64,000 nt of DNA, from NCBI GenBank assembly GCA_021738725.1, contig JAIPBE010000003.1:62001-126000 (forward strand), read 5' to 3'. This document shows, one piece after another, positions 44,675-52,951 of the stretch (position 1 is its first letter; the number at the start of each line of letters is the position of its first letter). The notes beneath the pieces were generated by a model that worked only from the letters and a program-made list of their open reading frames with translations, did no database searches and was not told the origin of the DNA. The position numbers and the translations under genes were made by a program. Origin of the DNA: Saprospiraceae bacterium. Its GTDB lineage: Bacteria; Bacteroidota; Bacteroidia; Chitinophagales; Saprospiraceae.

Positions 44675-45622
44675 TTAAGGGGTGACAACTGCTTTCCTTG
44701 CTTCTTTCTTTTGGGCATACGCCACTGCGGCATCGCGGACCCAGGCGCCTTCTTCATGGGCATTGACCCGGTCGCGTAGACGCTGGCGATTGCAAATACC
44801 ATTTCCTTTGACCACATTCCAGAATTCATCCCAGTCGATCGGACCAAACTCCCAATGACCGGTCTCCTCGTTCCACTTCAGATCAGGATCGGGGATGGTC
44901 AGACCCAGATATTGTGCCTGTGGTACGGTGGCATCGACGAAGGCCTGGCGGAGGACGTCGTTCGTTTTGCGCTTGACCTTCCACTTCAGAGATTGCTCGG
45001 AGTGGGTCGACTCGGCGTCACTGGGTCCGAACATCATCAGACTCGGCCACCACCAGCGATTGAGTGAATCCTGGGCCATGGCCTTCTGTTCTGCACTTCC
45101 CCGCACCAGGGTGAGGAGGATCTCATACCCCTGACGCTGATGGAAACTCTCTTCCTTGCAGATGCGGATCATTGCGCGTGAATAGGGACCGTAGGAGGTC
45201 CGCTGCAACATCACCTGGTTCATGATGGCGGCACCATCCACCAGCCAGCCAATGGCCCCCATATCCGACCAGCTGAGGGCGGGATAGTTGAAGATGCTGG
45301 AATATTTGGCCTTGCCAGTATGCAGTTCATCCAGCAGCTGGTCACGGGAAACACCCATGGTTTCGGCAGCCGAGTAGAGGTATAGACCATGGCCCGCTTC
45401 ATCCTGGATCTTGGCCAGAAGAGCAGCTTTCCGGCGCAGGGACGGTGCCCGGGTAATCCAGTTGCCCTCAGGCAGCATCCCGACCACTTCAGAATGGGCA
45501 TGCTGTGAGATCTGACGGATCAGCGTCTTGCGGTAGGCTTCCGGCATCCAGTCTTTGGCCTCGATCTTGACCTCCCGGTCGATTTTGTCTTGAAAACGTG
45601 TTTCCAGATCTTGTTGATTCAT
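44675..45622 (-). CDS. paaA: Phenylacetyl-CoA epoxidase catalytic subunit PaaA
   Basis: Catalytic di-iron subunit of the ring 1,2-phenylacetyl-CoA epoxidase, 315 residues, close to the E. coli protein. Ligand-bearing helices are [18 protein letters not shown] (the ExxH-type pair) and [16 protein letters not shown] (E and ExxH). The C-terminal [20 protein letters not shown] is characteristic. It is the first gene of paaABCD behind a strong promoter. The reductase gene paaE is not in this window, so electron supply must come from elsewhere. Confidence 0.96.
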   Translation of the reverse strand: MNQQDLETRFQDKIDREVKIEAKDWMPEAYRKTLIRQISQHAHSEVVGMLPEGNWITRAPSLRRKAALLAKIQDEAGHGLYLYSAAETMGVSRDQLLDELHTGKAKYSSIFNYPALSWSDMGAIGWLVDGAAIMNQVMLQRTSYGPYSRAMIRICKEESFHQRQGYEILLTLVRGSAEQKAMAQDSLNRWWWPSLMMFGPSDAESTHSEQSLKWKVKRKTNDVLRQAFVDATVPQAQYLGLTIPDPDLKWNEETGHWEFGPIDWDEFWNVVKGNGICNRQRLRDRVNAHEEGAWVRDAAVAYAQKKEARKAVVTP

Positions 45623-45647
45623 GTCAGACTGTACTAGGTGTGCATCA

Positions 45648-45687
45648 CAAAATTAATCGGTTACCAGCATACGAACAAACGTTCGTA
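45648..45687 (-). promoter_or_regulatory. paaABCD promoter with TetR-type operator
   Basis: Minus strand: -33 TTTG (45679-45676), 20-base spacer, -7 TAATTTTG (45655-45648), 26 bases before the paaA ATG. A perfect inverted repeat TACGAAC-AAAC-GTTCGTA (45670-45687) covers the -33 element. Such AACG/CGTT palindromes are typical TetR-family sites, including PaaR-type repressors relieved by phenylacetyl-CoA. No tetR gene is in the window, so the regulator is inferred. Confidence 0.75.
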
Positions 45688-45752
45688 AGGAAGAGTTTAA
45701 TCGTTAGCCATCAGGATATACATTCATTCTATTCTCCTTCTTCTGGATAATC

Positions 45753-47225
45753 TCAAGCCTCCATATAATCGAGGATCTTCCGGTCATTGTGTAAGACCTT
45801 CATCTTGATCTGGCCACCGATCTCTCCTTTTCGCCGGAGAATGCTGTGCATGGAGTCCAGGGCTAATTCATGAACGACCAACGGCAGGAGTGCAGTGTTT
45901 CCACTACGTTTTTGTTGATAATTGCCATTGATGTCCTGGAGGATGACGTCCAATCGCAAGGCAAAACGCTGAAGGTCATCCGGCGGGATCTCAAAGTTGA
46001 TATACCATTCATGGGAGCCAGATTTTCCGGGTTGCGGGTATCGTGGCACCACAAAATACTGGCGGATATGGAAGGCCATCTCCCCCTTTAATCGCTGTAA
46101 TGCCAGAGACACATGTTCCATGGAAAGGTCTTCTCCAAAGGCATTGATAAACTCGGTCGTCCGACCCATGATCTGCAACAGATAGGGTTTTGTCGAACTG
46201 AACTGCACCAGATCACCGGTTCGATACCGGCACAAACCATCCAGCGTCGTGATCAGCAGTTCATACTTCCGGTCTGTCTGGATTGCCCACAATGGCAGGA
46301 CTTCTTCCGTCAGCTTGTCCTGGAATTCATAAAAGATCCCCACATCAGTCAACAGAAGCAGATCCGGACTGGACGGATCATTCTGCAAGGCATAAAATCC
46401 TTCCGTCGCATTGTACACTTCGAACAAGGTGATCTCCCGCTTTGGATGGATCTCTTTGAAGATCTGACGGTAGTGACTGAAATCCACTCCTCCGTGGACA
46501 TACAACCGCCAATCCGGCATGATCTCCACGATCCGTGACGGGTCGTGTTCTGTCAATTGATTGATCAGGGCCAGTACCCAGGTGGGCACTCCCGAGATCA
46601 TATTGATCCTTCGGATGTCCTGCAGGTGATCCTGAAAGAATGACAGCTTTTCCTCCCAGCTGCCAAACACCTGGTTGGGAAAATTCTTGAACCGAAAATA
46701 CCAGGGCAATCGCTCCACCATCAGTCCGGAAATATCCAGCACATCCTTTCCCAGAAACGGATCCGGATACCGATATCCAGACATGGAGAGATGTTTGGCA
46801 CCCATCAGCCAGTCCTGCTGAAAACGATCATCCAAATTAGCCAGGATCAATCGTGATCCACGAAAATGATTGGCCCGAAGAAACTCCTCAGATATGGGTA
46901 TCCTTTTTTTGACCGCAGAGGTGCCACTGGTCTGACCGAAATACTTCGGCTTGTACACCGAGAGCAGGTCCTGAGATGTTTTAAGTCCCGGCATCTTCTG
47001 CAACCAGGGGATCAGATCATCATAGGCCTGGATCGGCAAGTGAAGTACGTACCGATCATAGTCTCCGTTGATCTCGCTGAATCCATGCTCCCTGCCGAAC
47101 AAGGTGCGCCGGTTCCCCTCCACGATCCGCTTCAGAAGAGCACGTTGCAACTCTTCCGGCTTCGACCGCATCCTGTCCAATAAATATCGATAGGGGAAAA
47201 AGATCATACCATCAGGGTTTCCCAT
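45753..47225 (-). CDS. GH3 family acyl-adenylate-forming protein
   Basis: Member of the GH3 (auxin-responsive promoter) family. Plant members join amino acids to acyl acids through acyl-adenylates; bacterial roles are unclear. The product has 490 residues. The nucleotide motifs are YFGQTSGTSAVKKRIPIS (motif I), EVYNATEGFYALQ (motif II) and CRYRTGDLVQFSS (motif III); a C-terminal MGRTTEFINAFGEDLS hinge follows. The start at 47225 (MGNPDGMIFFPYRYL) is chosen because the first codon of the open frame, a TTG at 47267, falls beside a predicted -7 box. It is not part of the paa operon, whose promoter lies between. Confidence 0.85.
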   Translation of the reverse strand: MGNPDGMIFFPYRYLLDRMRSKPEELQRALLKRIVEGNRRTLFGREHGFSEINGDYDRYVLHLPIQAYDDLIPWLQKMPGLKTSQDLLSVYKPKYFGQTSGTSAVKKRIPISEEFLRANHFRGSRLILANLDDRFQQDWLMGAKHLSMSGYRYPDPFLGKDVLDISGLMVERLPWYFRFKNFPNQVFGSWEEKLSFFQDHLQDIRRINMISGVPTWVLALINQLTEHDPSRIVEIMPDWRLYVHGGVDFSHYRQIFKEIHPKREITLFEVYNATEGFYALQNDPSSPDLLLLTDVGIFYEFQDKLTEEVLPLWAIQTDRKYELLITTLDGLCRYRTGDLVQFSSTKPYLLQIMGRTTEFINAFGEDLSMEHVSLALQRLKGEMAFHIRQYFVVPRYPQPGKSGSHEWYINFEIPPDDLQRFALRLDVILQDINGNYQQKRSGNTALLPLVVHELALDSMHSILRRKGEIGGQIKMKVLHNDRKILDYMEA

Positions 47226-47256
47226 CCGATCATCACTGACCGGACATGGCTCTTTC

Positions 47257-47264
47257 CAAAGATA
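47257..47264 (-). promoter_or_regulatory. Candidate -7 box of the GH3 gene
   Basis: Minus-strand TATCTTTG, exact match, 31 bases before the ATG. No -33 at the usual distance. Confidence 0.4.
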
Positions 47265-47357
47265 CAAATGAGAAGATACATTCGCTACATAGGCAAAAAG
47301 TACGCTGAGAAGGCAGAAATGGATTTCCTCAGTTCATACAGAGACAAACCTGCAGGA

Positions 47358-50300
47358 TCAGCGCATCAACTGCAAATCCCCTTTAAACAGCCGCTCCTGG
47401 CCATCTTTCCATCGAAGAACCATGGCATAGACATAGACATCGATGCTGGCCGGCTGATCGCGGGCATCTCCATTCCAGCCGACATCCGGGTCACCCAGAT
47501 GAAATCCGCCACTTCGATACACTTCATCACCCCATCGGTCAAAAATGGCAAAGTCCACCACTTCTAGCTCCGGATCGCCTTGCGGAGCGAACAGATCATT
47601 CAAACCGTCGTTGTTCGGACTGAAGGAATTGGGTATGTAAATGTCCCGCCGATCCAGTTCGATCAATACAGCGTCTGTTGAAGTACAACCACCCAGGCTG
47701 GTGACGGTGACCGTGATCGTAGTCGTTTCTTTCACCCGAAAAGCTGGATTCAGGCAATCCTTGCACAATTCCGGAGACCATTGGATCGATGCCAGTGCCA
47801 CTGAATCAGGTATGATCTGCGCGAGTAAGAAGATCAGTTTGTTTTCTTCATGAAGCTGATTGGGCCCCAGTTCGACTGTAAACACACTTTCCGGTTCGAT
47901 GGTGATGAGGGTATCCGCGACACAACCATTTGCATCCCGAACTTCCATCAATACCGACCCATCGGGAAGGGAAGGCCAGGTCTGGCCCGGCAATGTCCCG
48001 CCATTCAATGCATAGGTGACTGGCGTTACACCTCCTGATACATTCGTACTGACGACCTCAGCAGGTTGACCATCGCAGGGATCCTGAAATACGGTCCAAT
48101 TCGACTTCAGCAACGGCGGTTCGACCAGCGTATCTGTCAGAATCAGGGTACATCCATGTGCATCCGTAACTGTCGCTGTATATGCTCCTGCAGACAAATT
48201 GTTCAATGATGGACCATTCGCCCCAGTTGACCATTTCATAGTCAAGGGAAGCGTTCCGCCAGACAAGTAGTTGACGGTCAGACTGGCCGTTTCATCTCCG
48301 GCACAAGCAAGGTCAAATCCATTGATCACGGGTGATGTCATCAAGTTTGCATTCAGCTTCAGAGGGGAGGTGATCATCACTGTATCCATCCAGCTGTGCC
48401 CATCAGAATCGGTGAGGTCCAGGATATAGGTTCCATCCAGGAGGCCGGGAATCAGGTAGGGAGAGAAGAAACTGGACCAGGTCCCCTGTTGAGGTGTCCC
48501 ACTGCCTTCGAGCCACCAGTTGACCTGAACCGGGAAGGAACCCAGATCGGCATCCAGGACAATTTTGCCGGGATCTCCGGCACACGGGCCAGGTGTAACG
48601 GTAGGTGTCACGCGAAGGATACAACTGTCTAAAGGTACCAGCAGGGTTTTCCAGGTGAGGGTACTGTCACATCCATATTGATTGACCAGTGTTTGGACGA
48701 CTGTTCCTGTATCCAGTGGATTACAGGAATAGAACACCTGGGTTTTCTTCGAACTGGGCAATAAGGCGATGGATTGAACGACCAGACTGTCACATCCATA
48801 TTGATTCTGCCAAACAACGACAGATGTATCCGCTACAAGTGGATCGCAGGTTGTAGATGTAATGATCGTGGTATCTGTTGGAATGAAAAGCGTTTGCAAT
48901 TCAATAGTGCTATCGCATCCCCATTGATTGGTCAGGTGAATATAAGAGAGGCCTGCACTGGCGAGATCACAGGTATAGGCCTGCGCTTTACTGCTGTCAG
49001 ATGGAAGGAGGATTGTATTGGTGACGACGACGCTGTCGCATCCATACTGGCTGGTTAATACCTGAACTTCGACCCCCTGATCTTGTGGGTCGCAACTGGC
49101 AGCTGCGACCAGTGTGGTGTCCGCCAGATCATAACTGACCGTCAGGAAAGTAATGCTATCACATCCATATTGGTTGTTCAGAATGGTTTTGAACACACCA
49201 GTATCCTGTGGATGACAACTGGAGGCAAAGAGCAGGGTAGTGTCTGCTGTGTTCAATATGACCACGACAGTATCCGAGCCTGTACATCCATTGGCATCAC
49301 TCACATCCACAGAATAGCTGCCGCTGGAAAACACAGAAATGGATGAAGATTGCTCACCGGTCGACCAGAGATAGGTAGCGTATCCATTCCCGGGAGAAAG
49401 AACAGCAGAGTCATTGGGGCAGATGACTGTATTTCCCATGATCTGTGGATCAATCGGGGGAAATAGACCTAATGTAATATCTGCGGTATCCCGACAACCG
49501 AAATCGTCAATGACGATCAGCCCAAACGTCCCCGGGCCCAGCACCTGGATGGATTCGGACATTTCAGATGTAGACCAGAAATATTCCGAATAGATCGGTG
49601 GCGCCAGCAATGTTGTAGAATCACCCGGACAGGCCAGGGTATCCCCCGTGATCACGAGGGGTACCGCAAAGCTCTCTTTCACTTCCCAAACAGCAATACC
49701 AGGACAGGCCTCCTGATTGGTTACCGTAACAAAATAGATTCCGGGAGCAGTTACCTCGATTTGGGGGACGGTTGCGCCGGTCGACCACAAATACGTGGCA
49801 TAAATGTCATCCACCTCCAGCAAGATGGTTTGTCCGGCGCATATACTTTCCGGTCCATTGATGATGGGTTCTGGCCCCGGTAGCTCGGTCACATCCCAAA
49901 AGGCCTCTCCTGTACAACCAAAATTATTGGTCACCAGAACAGAATAGGTGCCTGGGTCGGATATAAACGTTGTTTGCATAAACCCGCCTGTTGACCATTC
50001 ATAAAGCGAGTATCCGGGTCCGGCATCCAGTTGGACAGTTTCATTCGGACATATTTCTGTTGGCCCGGAAATCACCGGAATGGGCGCGGCATACTCCTCG
50101 ATGGTAATGGAGGCGGTACCGGTGCATCCCCCATCATTGGACACCGTTACTGAATAGGTGCCCGGTGTACTGATAAAAATACTGGAAGTGGTCTCGGCAT
50201 TCGACCACTCGTATGAATTGTAATTGCCCAGAACATTGAGTTCTACGATTTCGCCTTCGCAATACCAGGGAGGCCCATTAATGGATGGCGTTGGATTTTG

Positions 50301-51221
50301 GTATTCTACACCGACTGTAAACGTTTCTTCTGCAGAACATCCATTGGGATCTGTGACGGTCACGGTGTAGTCGCCGGGAGCCAGATCGGTCAGATCTTCA
50401 GTTGTTTCACCATTGGACCACATGTAGGTTGTTGGCCCCAGACAGTCACCTGTCACTTCCAGATCCAGGGTGCCATCATCACTGTCATTGCAATTTGCGT
50501 TTTCAACAACGGCATCAAAAATGATGTCAATATCACAACACACCGGGCCGCCACAATTAATGATAAAAGGGCATTCAGAACTGGGCAGATTCACCCAGAT
50601 AGGATTTGCTGGTGATCCGTACAGAAGCGTAATGACGTCAATTCCGGACAATTGATCAATATCAAAAATAAAGGAATAACCACAGCCTAAACCCCCGACG
50701 ATCCCGCCATCCGTGCAACAGCTGGACCAGACAAAGTTGCCGGTGAAGGTCGGAGGTGACCCACTAAACTCGCCGGGATCATCTTCCAGAGCGACATAAG
50801 TCGAATTAGGCATACAGGAAAGGGTCACTTTCATTTCGCCTCCTGTCGGATCGTTGGCTATATCAGCGATGAAAATAAAACTCACCTCCCCCGTGTTCGT
50901 ATCCTCATACAACATCAGGATCAGGTGTTCCGATTGCTCAAAACCAGTATTGGCGCAGGCGCCGAGCGGGACGCCGTAGGAATAAAAATTGACAGCCGAT
51001 TGGTTGTTGGAAAAAAAAGGCAGGGAGAAGTTATTTCCATCCTGGGTAATGGTACACGGACAAAACGAAGGCGCTCCTACCTCTTCCGGAAACGCAACAT
51101 TGACCTTCTGCTGGGATAGCTGATTCGACAGGTTGAACACGTCAATAGCTGGCTGAGCCATGAGGGTAAAAGGTCCGACCACAATGAATGCGAGAAGTAC
51201 AAGCCTGGTAAGAAAAATCAT
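47358..51221 (-). CDS. Giant surface protein with Ig-like repeats and CHU_C (T9SS type B) domain
   Basis: Type IX secretion cargo of the gliding-motility-associated type, 1287 residues. A signal peptide (MIFLTRLVLLAFIVVGPFTLMA) is followed by an N-terminal domain with several CC pairs. Next is a SprB-like repeat (GDYTVTVTDPNGCSAEETF), and then about five Ig-like repeats with the pattern L-W-S-T-G ... PGTYSVxV. Six shorter repeats end in NQYGCDS. Two further SprB-like units follow. The last 95 residues are CHU_C: DIYIPNSFSPNNDGLNDLF, FAIFDRWGDEVY and FKGDLQLMR. The ATG at 51221 begins the signal peptide; the frame is open 49 codons further but not signal-like. Adhesion is likely. Confidence 0.88.
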   Translation of the reverse strand: MIFLTRLVLLAFIVVGPFTLMAQPAIDVFNLSNQLSQQKVNVAFPEEVGAPSFCPCTITQDGNNFSLPFFSNNQSAVNFYSYGVPLGACANTGFEQSEHLILMLYEDTNTGEVSFIFIADIANDPTGGEMKVTLSCMPNSTYVALEDDPGEFSGSPPTFTGNFVWSSCCTDGGIVGGLGCGYSFIFDIDQLSGIDVITLLYGSPANPIWVNLPSSECPFIINCGGPVCCDIDIIFDAVVENANCNDSDDGTLDLEVTGDCLGPTTYMWSNGETTEDLTDLAPGDYTVTVTDPNGCSAEETFTVGVEYQNPTPSINGPPWYCEGEIVELNVLGNYNSYEWSNAETTSSIFISTPGTYSVTVSNDGGCTGTASITIEEYAAPIPVISGPTEICPNETVQLDAGPGYSLYEWSTGGFMQTTFISDPGTYSVLVTNNFGCTGEAFWDVTELPGPEPIINGPESICAGQTILLEVDDIYATYLWSTGATVPQIEVTAPGIYFVTVTNQEACPGIAVWEVKESFAVPLVITGDTLACPGDSTTLLAPPIYSEYFWSTSEMSESIQVLGPGTFGLIVIDDFGCRDTADITLGLFPPIDPQIMGNTVICPNDSAVLSPGNGYATYLWSTGEQSSSISVFSSGSYSVDVSDANGCTGSDTVVVILNTADTTLLFASSCHPQDTGVFKTILNNQYGCDSITFLTVSYDLADTTLVAAASCDPQDQGVEVQVLTSQYGCDSVVVTNTILLPSDSSKAQAYTCDLASAGLSYIHLTNQWGCDSTIELQTLFIPTDTTIITSTTCDPLVADTSVVVWQNQYGCDSLVVQSIALLPSSKKTQVFYSCNPLDTGTVVQTLVNQYGCDSTLTWKTLLVPLDSCILRVTPTVTPGPCAGDPGKIVLDADLGSFPVQVNWWLEGSGTPQQGTWSSFFSPYLIPGLLDGTYILDLTDSDGHSWMDTVMITSPLKLNANLMTSPVINGFDLACAGDETASLTVNYLSGGTLPLTMKWSTGANGPSLNNLSAGAYTATVTDAHGCTLILTDTLVEPPLLKSNWTVFQDPCDGQPAEVVSTNVSGGVTPVTYALNGGTLPGQTWPSLPDGSVLMEVRDANGCVADTLITIEPESVFTVELGPNQLHEENKLIFLLAQIIPDSVALASIQWSPELCKDCLNPAFRVKETTTITVTVTSLGGCTSTDAVLIELDRRDIYIPNSFSPNNDGLNDLFAPQGDPELEVVDFAIFDRWGDEVYRSGGFHLGDPDVGWNGDARDQPASIDVYVYAMVLRWKDGQERLFKGDLQLMR

Positions 51222-51836
51222 AGGCTGAACATCATGAGGCTTCAAGGATTTGGAGGTGTTCAACCCAAGCAGTTTTTCCTGATTAAGATAAAATGTCAAC
51301 ATCCTAGTAAATATAGGGGAATATTCATTGAATTGCCTTTTATTCCGTGGGTTTGCTGTCGTTTTCAAGCAAATGAAAAATCTACAATTATGGTATACTT
51401 CAGTTCATTGGACAGGGTCGAAGATGGGAGACCCTGCCCGCTTCACCTGGGAAATTATCGTCAAGTAACTCAAAGTGACAACTAAAATTGGCTCCTTCCC
51501 GCTCCAGAGCGGGAAACCCTGGACCTACGGATGAATCCCGAGGACTCGGGACCGCTCTAACCAGCTAAGCGGACAATCCGTTTTCCTAATCTTATTCGCA
51601 TCTTTTCACAAAAAAAGGCCCTGAACTCGTGTTCAGGACCTTTGCGCCCCCTTCCCGCTCCAGAGCGGGAAACCTTGGACCTACGGATGAATCCCGAGCA
51701 CTCGGGACCGCTCTAGCTAGCTGATTAAAAAATCCGTATTCCTTATCTGATCTTCCGTATTTCAAAAAAAAAGGCCCTGAACTTTCGTTCAGGACCTGTG
51801 CGCCCCATTCCCGCTCCAGAGCGGGAAACCTTGGAC

Positions 51837-52127
51837 CTACCGATGAATCATTACTCGCTTTCGCAACGCTTCACGACAGGCCACTGAGGTAATGAGTTCC
51901 TCTAGATAAGTTTTCGACTTCCGTCGCTTGATATACCTCTCTGCTCGAACCGCATGCCTTCGATCTGGGAATCCCATTTGCATCACCACCTTCCACGGTC
52001 TATATTTTGATGTAAATGTCCTTTCAGACGACTCATTATGGGACCTCATCCGTTGATCCAGATCTTCAGTCTGGCCGATATAATATCTATTGTATTTCTC
52101 CGAATACAAGATGTAGACAAGGAACAT
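51837..52127 (-). CDS. Small GIY-YIG nuclease family protein
   Basis: Stand-alone GIY-YIG domain, 96 residues. The signature is VYILYS (GIY) and YYIGQT (YIG), with the conserved Arg in DQRMRSHN; next come TSKYRPWKVV and the family's basic helix RAERYIKRRKSKTYLEELI, but the metal-binding Glu of active nucleases is uncertain. Such single-domain proteins are common in Bacteroidota and often lie near repeats. The gene sits inside a decayed tRNA-Asn unit: its last codons (ATT CAT CGG TAG) are the same bases as the anticodon-arm remnant of the sister units. Likely a selfish or repeat-linked nuclease; this is inference. Confidence 0.8.
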   Translation of the reverse strand: MFLVYILYSEKYNRYYIGQTEDLDQRMRSHNESSERTFTSKYRPWKVVMQMGFPDRRHAVRAERYIKRRKSKTYLEELITSVACREALRKRVMIHR

Positions 52128-52601
52128 AATTTAAAAATAACAAAGGTCCTGTACATGTGTGATGGACCTGTGCGCCCCTTCCCGCTCCAGAGCGGGAAAC
52201 CTTGGACCTACCGATGAATCCCGAGTACTCGGGACCGCTCTAGCTAGCTGATCAAAAAATCCGTATTCCTTATCTGATCTTCCGTATTTCAAAAAAAAGG
52301 CCCTGAACTTTCGTTCAGGACCTTTTGCGCCCCCTTCCCGCTCCAGAGCGGGAAACCTTGGACCTACGGATGAATCCCGAGCACTCGGGACCGCTCTAGC
52401 TAGCTGATCAAAAAATCCGTATTCCTTATCTGATCTTCCGTATTTCAAAAAAAAGGCCCTGAACTTTCGTTCAGGACCTGTGCGCCCCCTTCCCGCTCCA
52501 GAGCGGGAAACCTTGGACCTACGGATGAATCCCGAGTACTCGGGACCGCTCTAGCTAGCTGATCAAAAAATCCGTAATCCTTATCTGATCTTCCGTATTT
52601 C

Positions 52602-52638
52602 AAAAAAAAAGGCCCTGAACTTTCGTTCAGGACCTTTT
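52602..52638 (-). terminator. Terminator of tRNA-Asn
   Basis: Minus strand: GGTCCTGAAC-GAAA-GTTCAGGGCC, then nine T, starting 6 bases after the tRNA. The same hairpin recurs in each decayed unit of the array. Confidence 0.9.
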
Positions 52639-52639
52639 G

Positions 52640-52713
52640 CGCCCCCTCAAGGACTTGAACCTTGGACCTACGGATTAACAGTCCGCCGCTCTAACCAGCT
52701 GAGCTAAGGAGGC
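52640..52713 (-). tRNA. tRNA-Asn (anticodon GTT)
   Basis: All arms pair: acceptor GCCTCCT/AGGGGGC (one G-T), D stem GCTC/GAGC, anticodon stem GCGGA/TCCGT around CTGTTAA with anticodon GTT, T stem CAAGG/CCTTG with loop TTCAAGT; discriminator G. CCA is not encoded. It is the only intact tRNA of the local array and would decode both Asn codons. Confidence 0.95.
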
Positions 52714-52729
52714 ATTTCTTATATAAACC

Positions 52730-52803
52730 AGGCGTTTCCAATCCTGGAGATCTCCGCCGCTCCCTGACTGCCGTAGGCAGTTAACCAGCTGAGCTAAGGA
52801 GGC
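52730..52803 (-). pseudogene. tRNA-Asn 5' half with palindrome in the D loop
   Basis: From 52803 the minus strand repeats the first 24 bases of tRNA-Asn (GCCTCCTTAGCTCAGCTGG, then TTA). It then has a 19-base insert with the palindrome ACTGCC-TAC-GGCAGT, and resumes with GAGCGGCGGA before diverging. The T arm and acceptor 3' strand are gone. This is a filled version of a D-loop site that is empty in the intact gene 90 bases away. Confidence 0.8.
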
Positions 52804-52951
52804 TTATTTCTTATGGCTTCTATAGATATTCAAATGGTGTACCACTTTTGATAGTCGTCACATCTATTCCACCTTCGTTCAAAGCGGCAGCAAAGTTATC
52901 AGAATCCTCTTAAAAGTGCAATCTTTGAGCCGCAAATCAATCCAAATTTTC

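Larger units (their letters stand above)
51491..52638 (-). repeat. Tandem array of six decayed tRNA-Asn units (about 155 bp each)
   Basis: On the minus strand, downstream of the intact tRNA-Asn, six units at a period of 153-157 bases begin near 52562, 52408, 52252, 51853, 51725 and 51574 (51853 truncated). Each has a D-arm like GATCAGCTAGCTAGAGC, then TCCGTAGGTCCAAGG identical to tRNA-Asn. The anticodon loop is replaced by TCCCGAG-nn-CTCGGGA and the T arm by TCCCGCTC-TG-GAGCGGGA. The 5' acceptor strand is lost, so none can be a working tRNA. Each unit ends with the same GAAA-loop terminator. A GIY-YIG gene interrupts the fourth. Confidence 0.82.

Noticed and set aside
45753..47225. GH3 gene as part of the phenylacetate operon
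   Set aside because: The paa promoter lies between it and paaA, and it has its own -7 box; both genes point the same way but GH3 is upstream of the operator.
52131..52448. Minus-strand open frame of 105 residues with a repeated KYGRSDKEYGFFDQLARAV motif
   Set aside because: It is a translation of two units of the tRNA-like array including their terminators; the protein repeat follows from the DNA repeat and has no start context or family.
51644..52562. Additional functional tRNA-Asn genes in the array
   Set aside because: The 5' acceptor strand no longer pairs with the 3' strand, there is no anticodon loop, and the T arm is replaced by a longer palindrome.
51491..52638. CRISPR array
   Set aside because: The period is about 155 bp, units are nearly identical throughout with no variable spacers, and no cas gene is present; the repeats are tRNA-derived.
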